This document shows positions 34,670-44,667 of a stretch of 64,000 bases of DNA, piece after piece (positions within the stretch are counted from its first letter, which is position 1; every line of letters starts with the position of its first letter). Position numbers and translations under genes: made by a program. The notes under the pieces are model-generated. The model saw only the letters and a list, made by a program, of their open reading frames with translations. It was not told the DNA's origin and did no database searches. The DNA is from Cordylochernes scorpioides (taxonomy: Eukaryota; Arthropoda; Arachnida; Pseudoscorpiones; Chernetidae), in NCBI GenBank assembly GCA_030710605.1, contig CP092874.1, forward strand, positions 18,495,691 through 18,559,690, written 5' to 3'.

Positions 34670-36165
34670 CACTGGTGTCCAAAAAATAAGAAACTTTTGT
34701 TTTTTTTAATGATATGTTTTAAAATATACAACGCTAAAAGCTAAAAAGTAATTTAATTAGGTATTTTAAGTCGTAGAATTTATTTATCGCAACCATTCGA
34801 TTCGGTAAAATTGAAAATATGCAAATTTTTGCTTGTCTTTATAAGTGTGCTATTTGGCGTGTGGTTTACCCCATCTAAGAATTGTCCAATTATAATTTTA
34901 TTTAATCCTTAGTTAATTATGAGTTTACGAAAAATTTTAGCAGATGATTTAAAATGGAGAGCTGTTGGAAGAATGGAGGCAGGGCAATCACAAGTTGAAG
35001 TAGCAAAATGGCTAAATGTGAATAAATCTGTGGTCAGCAAAATATGGAAACAGTTCATTGAGACAGGAACCATCAAAAGAAAAGAAGGTTCTGGTAGAAA
35101 AAGAAAAACAGCTACCTCTGAAGACCGTTATCTGGTCGTAACTGCCAAGCGCCATAGGGAGATGACAGCTATTTAACTCTCTAATGAACTCTCAAGTGCT
35201 ACTGGAACGAGAATTTCAAGACAAACTGTTTACCGAAGGCTTCACGAAGGTGCTCTTTATGCAAGACGACCAATGGTCCGTATCCCTCTAATCTCTGCTC
35301 ACAGGAGAGCCCGCTTGAATTGGTGCTTGGAACATCACGCCTGGACTCATGATCAGTGGGCCAATGTTCTCTTCAGTGACGAGTCAAGATTTAGTTTAAA
35401 CACAGATTCTCGACGAGTTTTCATCTGGAGGGAGCCTGGAACCCGCTATCATCCCAGTAATATCAGGGAAATAGACAGTTTTAGAGGGGGCAGTCTCTTA
35501 GTCTGGGCTGGCATCAGTTCTAGCAGACGCACACCCCTCCACATTTTTTCTGGGGGCACTTTAGCTGCCCAAAGGTACAGGGACGAGATCCTTGAGCCCT
35601 ATCTAAGACCTTATAGAGATCAAATTGGTCACAATTTAATTTTTATGGACGATAATGCTCGTTCGCATAGGGCTAGGCTAGTCAATGAATATCTCCAGAG
35701 TGAGAATATTCGAAGGATGGATTGGCCAGCCAGATCTCCGGACCTGAATCCAATAGAGCATGTGTGGGATGCTCTAGGGAGGCGTATTTGAGCTCGTCAC
35801 CCCTCTCCCATAACCCTCGTTGAGCTAAGAACTGCTCTATTGGAGGAGTGGGGTTTACTACCCCTGGACCTCCTCCAAAGCCTGGTAAACAGTATGAGGG
35901 CTCGCTGTGATACCTTGATAGCTGTTAGAGGTGATCATACTCCCTATTGATATCTTATTTCTTTAAGATCTGGAACTTTAGCTTTGGGTATGTTGGTAAT
36001 AATTTGCATATTTCATAATTTCAAATATTTTTTTATTATTTTCATATAGCTAGTCAAATTCTCCATAGTTTAAACTATTTGTATACTAAATTTTATATTT
36101 GTTAATAAATTAGCTTTTGAGAAATTTCAATTTTGGTTAAGTTTCTTATTTTTTGGACACCAGTG
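34670..36165 (+). mobile_element. Second Tc1-like transposon family, both ends intact
   Basis: Perfect terminal inverted repeats of about 27 bp starting CACTGGTGTCCAAAAAATAA, flanked by TA at 34668-34669 and 36166-36167. Length is 1496 bp, with a single transposase frame in the + direction. It sits in the NCKX intron between exons A and B, about 700 bp upstream of exon B. It is unrelated at the sequence level to the 12-kb and 56-kb elements. Confidence 0.95.
34919..35950 (+). pseudogene. Tc1-like DD34E transposase with two nonsense codons
   Basis: One frame of 344 codons including the stop. It has an N-terminal HTH (WRAVGRMEAGQSQVEVAKWL), a basic GSGRKRKT linker, then the catalytic core with Asp154 (LFSDESRFSL), Asp245 (FMDDNARSH) and Glu280 (DLNPIEHVWD); 34 residues separate the last two, the classical Tc1 spacing. 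It ends AVRGDHTPY. A TAA at 35174-35176 and a TGA at 35789-35791 interrupt it. Both are consistent with single C-to-T changes (Gln and Arg codons), which is an inference. There are no frameshifts. Enzyme inactive, ends usable in trans. Confidence 0.94.
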
Positions 36166-36460
36166 TATATAAATAAAAAACAAACCTCACATGTTCAAAC
36201 TAAATAACAAATTTTATAAATTTTGAAATTCTCATAACGGTATTATTTGATACAGAATTATCTTGCTGTTATGACTCAAAATCTGTATTCCTTATTATTT
36301 TACTTTTCCCTATTTTCCAAAACATATATATACTATTAATATATAAAAAATAAAATAAAAAAACCAAACTCTAGATTCCTTATTGATTTAACTAGAATGT
36401 AAAAAGCAGGGAAGAATCTTTATTCAAGATCTATAAGCCAATTTTGGAGTTATTTATTTC

Positions 36461-36497
36461 TTGACGTTTAGGCGATTCACTATCAACTTCCTCAGGT
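36461..36497 (-). ncRNA. Hammerhead-like motif in inverted pair (with 36591-36625, +)
   Basis: CTGAGGA, unpaired A, then a stem weakened here (GTTGA/TCGCC) but clean in the partner (GGTGA/TCGCC); TAAA or CAAA where GAAA is expected, then CGTC. Arms of a roughly 190-bp inverted repeat. Confidence 0.38.
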
Positions 36498-36964
36498 GGG
36501 ATAAGTTATTAAATTCTAGCTTCAAATTATGTACACGGTTTCATAAAGTTTTAGAAAACACAAAGACATATAATTGGAAGCTAGAATTAAAAGAGGAAGG
36601 TGACAGTCAATCGCCCAAACGTCAGGAAAAATCAAAGTCCAAAACGGCTGATGGATCTTTTCTTCCCATTGGTCAATGATCGACCTCCGCCAACATGGCT
36701 TCCAGTGATCTGTCCTTGGTGTAAATTATCTTTTAGATAGTCTGCTTGATACCTCATCAAGTTATCATTGATAGGGAAGTTTTCTGGTAGAGGATATTTT
36801 GTAGTTCGGAAAGGAAAGGCTACCTCTCCCTTTAGAATAGATGTAAACACTGAATAGATATTTGTCCACACATTCCTGACATTTGTGAACAGTTTCTTAT
36901 CCAATTACGGCTTATAGAAATACTTTTTTTTTACGATGCACTAGCGCGTCATCTGTTATGAAAA

Positions 36965-37219
36965 TTAGAAACTATTTTAGACGCGTAAGATTCTTTTTGA
37001 TATTAAACAATTTCTACTGTCCTTACTGCAATGGAAAAATTAATGGGAGGGCCTGGCTCATCAGTGGTGAACCCTCCCAGCGGTAGATTAAACTGGCGAA
37101 ACCGCAGGGAGGATTCACCACTGATGAAGCCAGGCCCTCCCATTAATTTTTCCATTGCAGTAAGGGCAGTATAAATTGTTTAATATCAAAAAGAATCTTA
37201 CGCGTCTAAAATAGTTTCT
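36965..37219. mobile_element. Near-perfect 255-bp palindrome of the same MITE family
   Basis: Both arms carry a full family unit (CTACTGTCCTTACTGCAATG through GGTGAACCCTCCCAGCGG), meeting near 37090. In single-stranded form it would fold almost end to end. Confidence 0.88.
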
Positions 37220-37666
37220 GACTTATTTTTTTGTTAAATGACAAATAAAAAACTGACGATCTATTAATAATTTAATAAAGTCTTTCTGTGAGCAATAAAT
37301 GGATGAGAAATTGAGTAAAAATGTAAGATACAAAAAAAGTAGAGTAATCTGGAGATTAATTTGGCGAAACCGCTGAGAGGGTTAACCATTGATGAGTCAA
37401 TCCCTCACATTCAACAACTTTTTATAATTACAGTAAGGTCTATATAGATATTTTATGATATATGAAAAGAAACACATTGCCAAAATAAATTGTTACAAAT
37501 TTTATAAATCTAATTGTTCAATGGAGGTAGCTAAAATATTTAGTTTCTACTTTTAGTGCATTAAAAAAAATTAAAACTTTATTTTTTAAAATGTATTAGT
37601 TATATTAATTGCACCATTGGATAGTAGGCTACCTATTCCGAAGTCTGTACGTCTGAAATAATAATT

Positions 37667-38663
37667 GCAGTAAGGACATCCCTGGAGCAGTAATGGCTAC
37701 CCAGACCTCGAAGGTCCATAAGCCCGTGCAGTAAGGACACCCCTGGAGCAAATGGCCACCCAGACCTTACGGTCCATAAGCCGGTGCAGTAAGGACATCC
37801 CTGGAGCAGTAATGGCTACCCAGACCTCGAAGGTCCATAAGCCCGTGCAGTAAGGACACCCCTGGAGCAGTAATGGCTACCCAGACCTTACGGTCCATAA
37901 GCCGGTGCAGTAAGGACACCCCTGGAGCAAATGGCCACCCAGACCTTACGGTCCATAAGCCGGTGCAGTAAGGACACCCCTGGAGCAAATGGCCACCCAG
38001 ACCTTACGGTCCATAAGCCGGTGCAGTAAGGACACCCCTGGAGCAAATGGCCACCCAGACCTTACGGTCCATAAGCCGGTGCAGTAAGGACACCCCTGGA
38101 GCAAATGGCCACCCAGACCTTACGGTCCATAAGCAGGTGCAGTAAGGACACTCCTGGAGCAAATGGCCACCCAGACCTTACGGTCCATAAGCCGGTGCAG
38201 TAAGGACACCCCTGGAGCAAATGGCCACCCAGACCTTACGGTCCATAAGCCGGTGCAGTAAGGACACCCCTGGAGCAAATGGCCACCCAGACCTTACGGT
38301 CCATAAGCCGGTGCAGTAAGGACACCCCTGGAGCAAATGGCCACCCAGACCTTACGGTCCATAAGCCGGTGCAGTAAGGACACCCCTGGAGCAAATGGCC
38401 ACCCAGACCTTACGGTCCATAAGCCGGTGCAGTAAGGACACCCCTGGAGCAAATGGCCACCCAGACCTTACGGTCCATAAGCAGGTGCAGTAAGGACACT
38501 CCTGGAGCAAATGGCCACCCAGACCTTACGGTCCATAAGCAGGTGCAGTAAGGACACTCCTGGAGCAAATGGCCACCCAGACCTTACGGTCCATAAGCCG
38601 GTGCAGTAAGGACATCCCTGGAGCAGTAATGGCCACCCAGACCTTACGGTCCATAAGCCGGTA
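37667..38663. repeat. Tandem array, about 17 units of 58 bp
   Basis: The unit reads GTGCAGTAAGGACACCCCTG then GAGCAAATGGCCACCCAGAC and CTTACGGTCCATAAGCCG. Most units are identical at 58 bp; a few of 61 bp carry AGTAATGG in place of AAATGG. GCAGTAAGGACA is also the arm motif of the CTTACTGC foldback MITE family, which probably seeded the array. Confidence 0.92.
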
Positions 38664-39095
38664 AGGGCAGAATAGAAATTCGGCAAAAGCCAGGAATAAT
38701 ATAGGCAACAAAAGCCCTTGCATCCCCTGTTTTTCGCTGAAAAACCACGTCACACAGCCAGAAGGAATGATGCATTCTCCATGCACCGAGCGGCCTTTGG
38801 TAGGCCCCTCGCGCCCGCCAGTATGGTCCGGCTACAATGGGGTTGACCACTCACCCACAGGCGTCTCCGAGAGTTCATTGGCAAGGTTGCCTACCGAGCC
38901 CTCTCGTTCGGACTTAGTTAAACCCGTCCTACGCTCCAATAGGACTCCCCCCCTTTAGCCCTCGAACCCTTAACCAGTACTCCCTGAATCTGCCGTCGAA
39001 TCAAGGACCTCTGAGGAACTGAGGTTTACGCGGGGAACGCCGTGAACGCGGGGGGGTGGTACTACTGTGTGCACCCCTTGGTTAGCCGGTAAGGG
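38664..39095. other. GC-rich unidentified block next to the 58-bp array
   Basis: About 430 bp, far more GC- and CpG-rich than its surroundings, flanked by the near-direct repeats GCCGGTAAGGGCAGAAT and GCCGGTAAGGGCAGTAG. It has no long ORF, no tRNA fold that I can see, and no resemblance I can name to rRNA or snRNA. An inserted sequence with target-site repeats is the simplest reading. Confidence 0.5.
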
Positions 39096-39369
39096 CAGTA
39101 GAGAAAATTTGTTTTTTTTTTTAATATAAAAAAGAGAAAGATACACGCTATAAATATTTTAAATTTCCAATGATTAAAACCCGTCGTCTATCGGTCAAAA
39201 CCAAAGTTTGAAACGTTGATATTGTATGGAGAGGAGGAGAAGTATACTTTTTGGGTTTAATGAAATTGGTGTTATTCTACCAGCATATTCTGTGAGTATA
39301 CACAGAAAACATTTACCATACTACCTTTTCTTCCAAGTATTGTGACATAATTCGAATATACAGTATACA

Positions 39370-39546
39370 CAATTAAACCTGTCTATAGCGCCCCCTCTTG
39401 GGACTCACCAAAATAGGATGCTATAGAGAGGGGGTGCTATAGACAAGTCACTTTTAATGTAAATCGCATCGTACTACGTATTTAAAATCGGGCGCTATAA
39501 AGAGGAAGGCACTATTTAGAGGGGGCGCTATAGACATGTTTAACTG
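39370..39546. mobile_element. TA-flanked MITE, TIR CAGTTAAACCTGTCTATAGC (copy 1)
   Basis: 177 bp related to 51352-51529. The left end is mutated (CAATTAAACC) and the right end GTTTAACTG is followed by TA. GCGCTATA/TATAGCGC motifs occur four times inside. Confidence 0.82.
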
Positions 39547-40086
39547 TATTTTTAAAATAAAGATTACCTACCTGGAAAAAAAAATCATCTATAAAAAAAA
39601 AGTTAATAAAAAATGTAAAAAAACTGCAATCTAGTTTTAAAGAAATCACTTCTCCCAGACGATTTAATATGATGATATTAAAAATCTCCGAGTACAAAAA
39701 CAACTCTAAAAAATTTTCTTTAAAAAATATGAGGGGGGTGAGAGGATATCGTAAAAAAAGCGGTTATTAATTTTTGAGTATGTTTACATAAAATTCCTTT
39801 GAAACTGCTGTTTTCTTAATGGAATTTTTAATTTATCCTTGCCCAATATAATTCCGTGAATAGTGATTTCGTTTTTTTATTAATTTTTTGAATATGGAAG
39901 TACCAGTTTGACATTTACTGCGACATTCTAAATAACAATTAAAGGCTTATATATTATAGTTATTATAAAATTATCCCGTCGTACATGCGACGCTGAGAAA
40001 TTTGAGTAAATCTATGAACCGAAATTTATTTATAAATTTGTTTATTGTTTTGAAAATAGAGCAATCCATAAATAAATCTTTAAATA

Positions 40087-40291
40087 AAAAGGCAAATATT
40101 GGATCAAAATATAATATATTTTACCAATATTTCAGTTGGTTGAACGCCAACCTTTATCAAGGTATTATAACATATTTAATGTGTGTCAACAACAAACTCA
40201 GCGCTACATAACGTCAACAGAATTTCTGTTAATATTCTGAAATATTGGTGAAATAAATTATATTTTGATCCAATATATGCCTTTTTAATTA
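40087..40291. repeat. Inverted repeat of the AAAGGCATATATTGGATC family
   Basis: Arms AAAGGCAAATATTGGATCAA and its complement GATCCAATATATGCCTTTTT. Relatives: 51735-51787 (short palindrome), 61285-61330 and 61850-61900 as outer arms, 21625-21655 and 21895-21955. Two members carry a hammerhead-like hairpin just inside the arm. Confidence 0.75.
40123..40164 (-). ncRNA. Hammerhead-like hairpin, C3 changed to U (family with 61816-61857 and 23764-23805)
   Basis: Minus strand TTGATAA, stem II GTTGG/CCAAC, GAAA, helix III AUAU and U; stem I ACC/GGT. The copies at 61816-61857 (+, TTGATGA) and 23764-23805 (-, TTGACAA) share the layout. C3 is catalytically essential, so activity is unlikely. Confidence 0.4.
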
Positions 40292-40329
40292 AAAATTTGT
40301 TTATATCTTTTTTTACTTGAAAACTCTTT

Positions 40330-41060
40330 CTCTTTCTAAGAGATACCTTTTAACATGTAAATCGGGATTCAGACAATAACTCTGAAAGATATTACAGTGA
40401 CCTTTATTAAAGACACACGAGATAACCAAGTGTGTATACACTCATGGACAAAACTTAAGGAATTTGTACCTTTTAGCATGTATATCGGGATTCAGACAAT
40501 AACTCTGAAAGATATTACAGTGACCTTTATTAAAGACACACGAGATAACCAAGTGTGTATACACTCATGGACAAAACTTAAGGAAGTTGTACCTTTTAGC
40601 ATGTATATCGGGATTCAGACAATAACTCTGAAAGATATTACAGTGACCTTTATTAAAGACACACGAGATAACCAAGTGTGTATACACTCATGGACAAAAC
40701 TTAAGGAATTTGTACCTTTTAGCATGTATATCGGGATTCAGACAATAACTCTGAAAGATATTACAGTGACCTTTATTAAAGACACACGAGATAACCAAGT
40801 GTGTATACACTCATGGACAAAACTTAAGGAAGTTGTACTTTTTAGCATGTATATCGGGTTTCAGACAATAACTCTGAAAGATTTTACAGTGACCTTTATT
40901 GAAAACATACGAGATAACCAAGTGTGTATACACTCATGGACAAAACTTAAAGAAGTTGTACCTTTTAGCATGTATATCAGAATTCAGACAATAACTCTGA
41001 AAGATATTACAGTGACCTTTATTGAAGACATACGATATAACCAATTGTCGTACATGATTG
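40330..41060. repeat. Six tandem 123-bp units of the ACACTCATGG MITE
   Basis: Units run from one ACACTCATGGACAAAACTTA to the next at 123-bp spacing (for example 40438, 40561, 40684). The first units are near-identical and the last two diverge. Because 123 is 3 x 41, one frame stays open for 238 codons, giving a 41-residue repeat (MTFIKDTRDNQV...IHSWTKLKE). I regard this frame as a by-product. Other arrays are at 54942-55984 and 58090-58757; single units at 3105-3240, 26815-26990 and 51121-51210. Confidence 0.9.
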
Positions 41061-42250
41061 ATAAAGAGGCGAGTATGCAAATAACCTTTTTTTTTTACTA
41101 TGCATTTATATAAGCGTGTTTTTAAAAGTTTTTTTTTCAAACGTGTGTTTTATAATTTAAACTAATACAATTTTAAAACATATCTAAAAAGAAATATTTA
41201 ATACACATATAAAGATGTCTGTAAAAAAAGTTGAAAAAAGAAAAATAATAAAACATAATTAAACTATTATCTTTTCTTATATTTAAAGAAATGATTGAAC
41301 GCGATGTAAAAAAACACGGTAAAAGGTTTTTTCCCCTCTTTATTTTACCTTCAGTAGATTTTAGGTCGACAAAAAGAAGATGGGTAAAAAAAATCTTTAT
41401 TTTTTTCGTCTGTTAATTAAAGAAAGATTCGGAATCTTTTGGTATATAAAAAAGTAAAGAGATATCCCCGGGAGTTACTTTAACATTTCTTGGTCACCCT
41501 GCGAGTCAGTGAATTAAGAGTCTTTAGTCAAAAAATATTCTTTCAGAGCTTCGTAGAATATTTATATATATTTAAAATAAATAGTAAAAAAAGTAAAGTT
41601 TTTTAAAAACTTTTTGAAATTATATTAAAAAAGGAAGAAATATTTAATCAGCGTATAAATTTATTTAAAAAATTTAAAAGGGTTAAGAATTTATTCAATG
41701 TAAAAAATTCTCGCGTTTTAATTATAACACAAAAAGAGCAAAATGTGTGTACATTCTAAATATTCATATTAAAATTCAAATTAAAATATAAACATGATAT
41801 GCAAAAAGGTTATTTAAAAAGTTGTTTTACCGAGGTTGAAAAAATGCGATAGAATAAAATTGGTTTAAAAAAAGTATGTATTATAGAAATCTCTATCTAT
41901 TCAATATATGTACAGTATTTCCATAAGGTTTCATTTACACCTATGTACTGTACAAAATTGACATTTGACATCAAATTAAGCGTCGTGTTTTCTTTGCATG
42001 TATTTTCAATGCACTGTACATTGTTTTGATCCATTTTAAAAGGAATATTGGGTCTCAATTTTTATATATATGTCTGTGTGTAGGGGGTGGGGGTAGGGGG
42101 GAATTGGTGTGTATAAGTTCACATGGTGGGGACGCGGGTGAAATAATTTAAGAAATACCTATTTCAGTGTTATTGGCTTCAACTGCAGGCTGTAGCTAAA
42201 AACATTTTATATAGATAGAAATTTTGTCGGGAGGAAATTGATCTATAAAA
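41061..42250. other. AT-rich intron sequence
   Basis: No coding signal. A G-rich microsatellite-like run (GTGTAGGGGGTGGGGGTAGG) lies at about 42075. Confidence 0.6.
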
Positions 42251-42548
42251 TCTAAGGTCGCTTCTCCCGTCAAAATAGACGCTAAAACTAAGCTCCATCT
42301 ATTGACCGTCTTTGCAAACTAGCGGACTAAGGTCGGTGACAAAGCCACAACACCAGCTTTGGCAAACTGAGAAGCGTCCACCTGAAGACCATGGCTTCGG
42401 ACTAATGGCCCTCTTCAGACCAGGAGGAACTTAATTATAGATGTTTAGATGGCAAAGTGGCTAGGTCAAATCTATGGCTAAAATATAGATGGAAATACTA
42501 GATAACGTATAGGTTTGACGTCTATTTTGACGGGAGAGGTGACCTTTG
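42251..42548. mobile_element. GGTCGCCTCTCCCGTC-family MITE (copy 4)
   Basis: 298 bp with ends AAGGTCGCTTCTCCCGTC and GACGGGAGAGGTGACCTTT. It ends 50 bp from the splice donor of NCKX exon A, inside the intron. Contains a hammerhead-like motif at 42381-42424. Confidence 0.8.
42381..42424 (-). ncRNA. Hammerhead-like motif inside a MITE
   Basis: Minus strand: stem I CCTGG(T)/(T)TCAGG, core CTGAAGA, stem II GGGC-CATTA-GTCC, GAAG in place of GAAA, helix III CCAUGG, cleavage triplet GUC between 42387 and 42386. The second family copy at 21787-21830 has the correct GAAA but CTGACAA, so each copy carries what the other lost. Confidence 0.55.
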
Positions 42549-42597
42549 CAACACACTTTGGTAGAACATGCAATCATGGGGAGTTGAACACACTCAC

Positions 42598-42701
42598 CCT
42601 TCCAGCAAAGATTCCACACACGCCGATGACAAAGAGGACATTGAAAACAGCAGATCCTACAATGGTGCCGGTTCCAACGTCTCCTTTAGCGACCAACACA
42701 C
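42598..42701 (-). CDS. NCKX/SLC24 exon with alpha-1 repeat (internal exon A)
   Basis: Internal exon of a potassium-dependent Na+/Ca2+ exchanger, a membrane protein that moves Ca2+ and K+ against Na+. On the minus strand a cag acceptor precedes position 42701 and a gtgagt donor follows 42598. The 104 bp give two bases finishing a codon plus 34 codons. The peptide includes VAKGDVGTGTIVGSAVFN followed by VLFVIGVCGIFAGR, which matches the second half of the NCKX alpha-1 ion-binding repeat (AKGDVG, GTIVGSAVFN, IGVCG-FAG). It ends in phase 0, as the next exon requires. The exon that should precede it, with the first half of alpha-1, was not found up to 64000. Family assignment is firm from the motif; which NCKX paralogue is not decided. 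Confidence 0.93.
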
Positions 42702-43100
42702 CTGCACACAGAAGACAATCAGATTCCAACATGGCAGGGAGTGGACGTGATGTTGTTATTTCATAAATCAATGTAAAAATAGCACAAAAGTCTGAATTTT
42801 TTACTGCAATAAGGTGAAAAAATTACGGAGAAATCATCTAAAGAGAAGGTATTTGGCCGATATTGTGAAATATATATGTTTTTTTGTTTATATCCCTAGT
42901 ACACGTGGTACAGGCCATGATAATCATGGTGGGTAGTTAGCGACTGCTTTTATTGTAAGTGCACCACATATCTACACATGTTAAAAGCAGTTCGACATTG
43001 CAATTACAAATGAGCCAGAGCCCCGTTTGGTTACTTGCACTCGCTGGTGGGGTTAGACTTTTTGCAAGAATCGGGGGCCATTGGAGCATTTTTGTGAAAT

Positions 43101-43880
43101 AATAAAAAATAAATAAACGATTATTTGATATTTATTCCGAGAGATGGCGCAAACCATCAGCAACTTTCAGTCGTACGATTAGAAAATATGCTTTTTTTAC
43201 TTAATTAATTTAATAAAATAAACCGTTTTTATCATCGAAGACATATTATTCCTTCTATCTCTCTCTCTATGATAGAAAACAAACAACAAAAAATCAATAA
43301 AAATCCTAAACGAAATTCTGATTTATTCACTTAATGATTTCCGTCAAAACCTATTTATTATATGGAGGGAATATATATTTTCCATCTAGTGGGGGGAATT
43401 TCTCAAAAGGATTTCATTCTACGAAAGCAAATATTTATTTATTCCCAGATAGAGAAATCTTTCAAAGAAATAATTTAATATCTTTTGACTCGTCCTATCA
43501 CACATATACTGTATATAAATCCACTAGAGGTATAATAATATGTATATTTTCTCCATAAAAGCATCAGGGAATAGAATGAATAAAATAAACGCTGCACACA
43601 ATATATTCTTCTGCTATTCACAAACTGCTGTTTAGATTATGTTTGGATTAGGTTGATATATGATATATATATATATATATGGTGTGTGTTATAAATGTCG
43701 ATATCATGATAATAAGAAAGAAATGTGAGGATTCAGAATATGCCATTTTGTTTTTAATATCATCACCTGACCTTTTATTCATTTTCCCCTTATTTTGCCT
43801 CATGAAAAGCTTATTTACGCTAATTTGACCTCAAATATTCATATATTGAATTCTCTGGAAACCTCTTACTAAAATTTTTA
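43101..43880. other. AT-rich sequence upstream of NCKX exon A
   Basis: Short TA microsatellite near 43660. No exon with the missing first half of alpha-1 was found here. Confidence 0.6.
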
Positions 43881-43895
43881 GTTGTTGAGATACAG

Positions 43896-43931
43896 CTGAC
43901 GAGAGCCAACAGCCCGAAATGTGTTAGTGGT
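43896..43931 (+). ncRNA. Degenerate hammerhead of the 52-kb family
   Basis: Plus strand CTGACGA, stem II GAGC-CAACA-GCCC with one mismatch, GAAA, then TGTGTT. Stem I no longer pairs. Followed by TTTTCTTGATTTATCC as in the 52-kb repeat. Confidence 0.5.
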
Positions 43932-44340
43932 TAGATTTTCTTGATTTATCCATTTATCATGGAACAGGTTAAAATCAACGTTTAGTTAAATTTTGTTCCA
44001 CTAGATGGCGCTCTGCAATTTTGTAAAATGCTTATGTGAGTGGGAAGGACATGTGGCCAGTTTATCGTACTTTTTTAGTGTAAAATACAATTATATATAT
44101 ACACACACAAAGCTTTATTAAGACCACCGGTCTTATACAGATTCACCACAGGAAGAAATAATAGATGGAGCTCCTATACTCCAGGCAGCGCAGCACCCAA
44201 AAACAAGTCTCCTGGCCCGACGCATGTCCAATGGCCACACGTTCTTTTGTACATACGTCATGGTTAGCGTATCATTGAACAGGCTAGTGTGGAATCAGCC
44301 GCGTTCTAGTCTTCACTTTCCCCATCCAAATGGACTACGG

Positions 44341-44667
44341 CAGGCATGTCAAACTCGCGGCCCGCGGGCCTCATGCGGCCCACAACGAATAAATTTGCGG
44401 CCCACCAGACAATATATTTTAATATATTTTTTTTATAAATTAAAAAAAAATTCCCCCGAAGTAGGAAAGATGGTAGCAGAAAAGAGATGCCAAATATCAG
44501 AGAGAAAATATTAATTTTACTTTCTTTTTTCTTATTAGCATTTTTTAAAATAAACCTACATAAATGTTACTATAAAAATTTAATTACTTGTTTTCTTTTT
44601 TTGCGGCTCACATAATCTTATTATTTTTTTATTTGGCCCGTGTTAGGATTTGAGTTTGACATGCTTG
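44341..44667. mobile_element. hAT-type MITE with perfect 8-bp target duplication
   Basis: 327 bp with ends CAGGCATGTCAAACTC and GAGTTTGACATGCTTG. GACTACGG occurs exactly on both sides (44333-44340 and 44668-44675), the 8-bp duplication of hAT elements. A related repeat at 53450-53580 lacks the insert at the equivalent position (CCACGACATTCGG), giving a natural empty-site comparison. No coding capacity. Confidence 0.92.

Noticed and set aside
36632-36904. 90-codon minus ORF as a gene
   Set aside because: It overlaps a MITE end (CTCTCCCTTTAGAATAGATG), has no domain, and has no relative in the window.
37767-38786. ORFs of about 70 to 86 codons over the 58-bp array
   Set aside because: Repeat-driven. 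The encoded peptide is simply the translated unit.
38664-39095. GC-rich block as rRNA or 5S sequence
   Set aside because: No segment matches conserved rRNA helices that I can recall, and no Pol III box pair is visible.
40397-41113. 238-codon ORF with 41-residue repeats as a real protein
   Set aside because: It is explained by the 123-bp period of a non-coding MITE unit. Diverged copies elsewhere contain stops and frameshifts.
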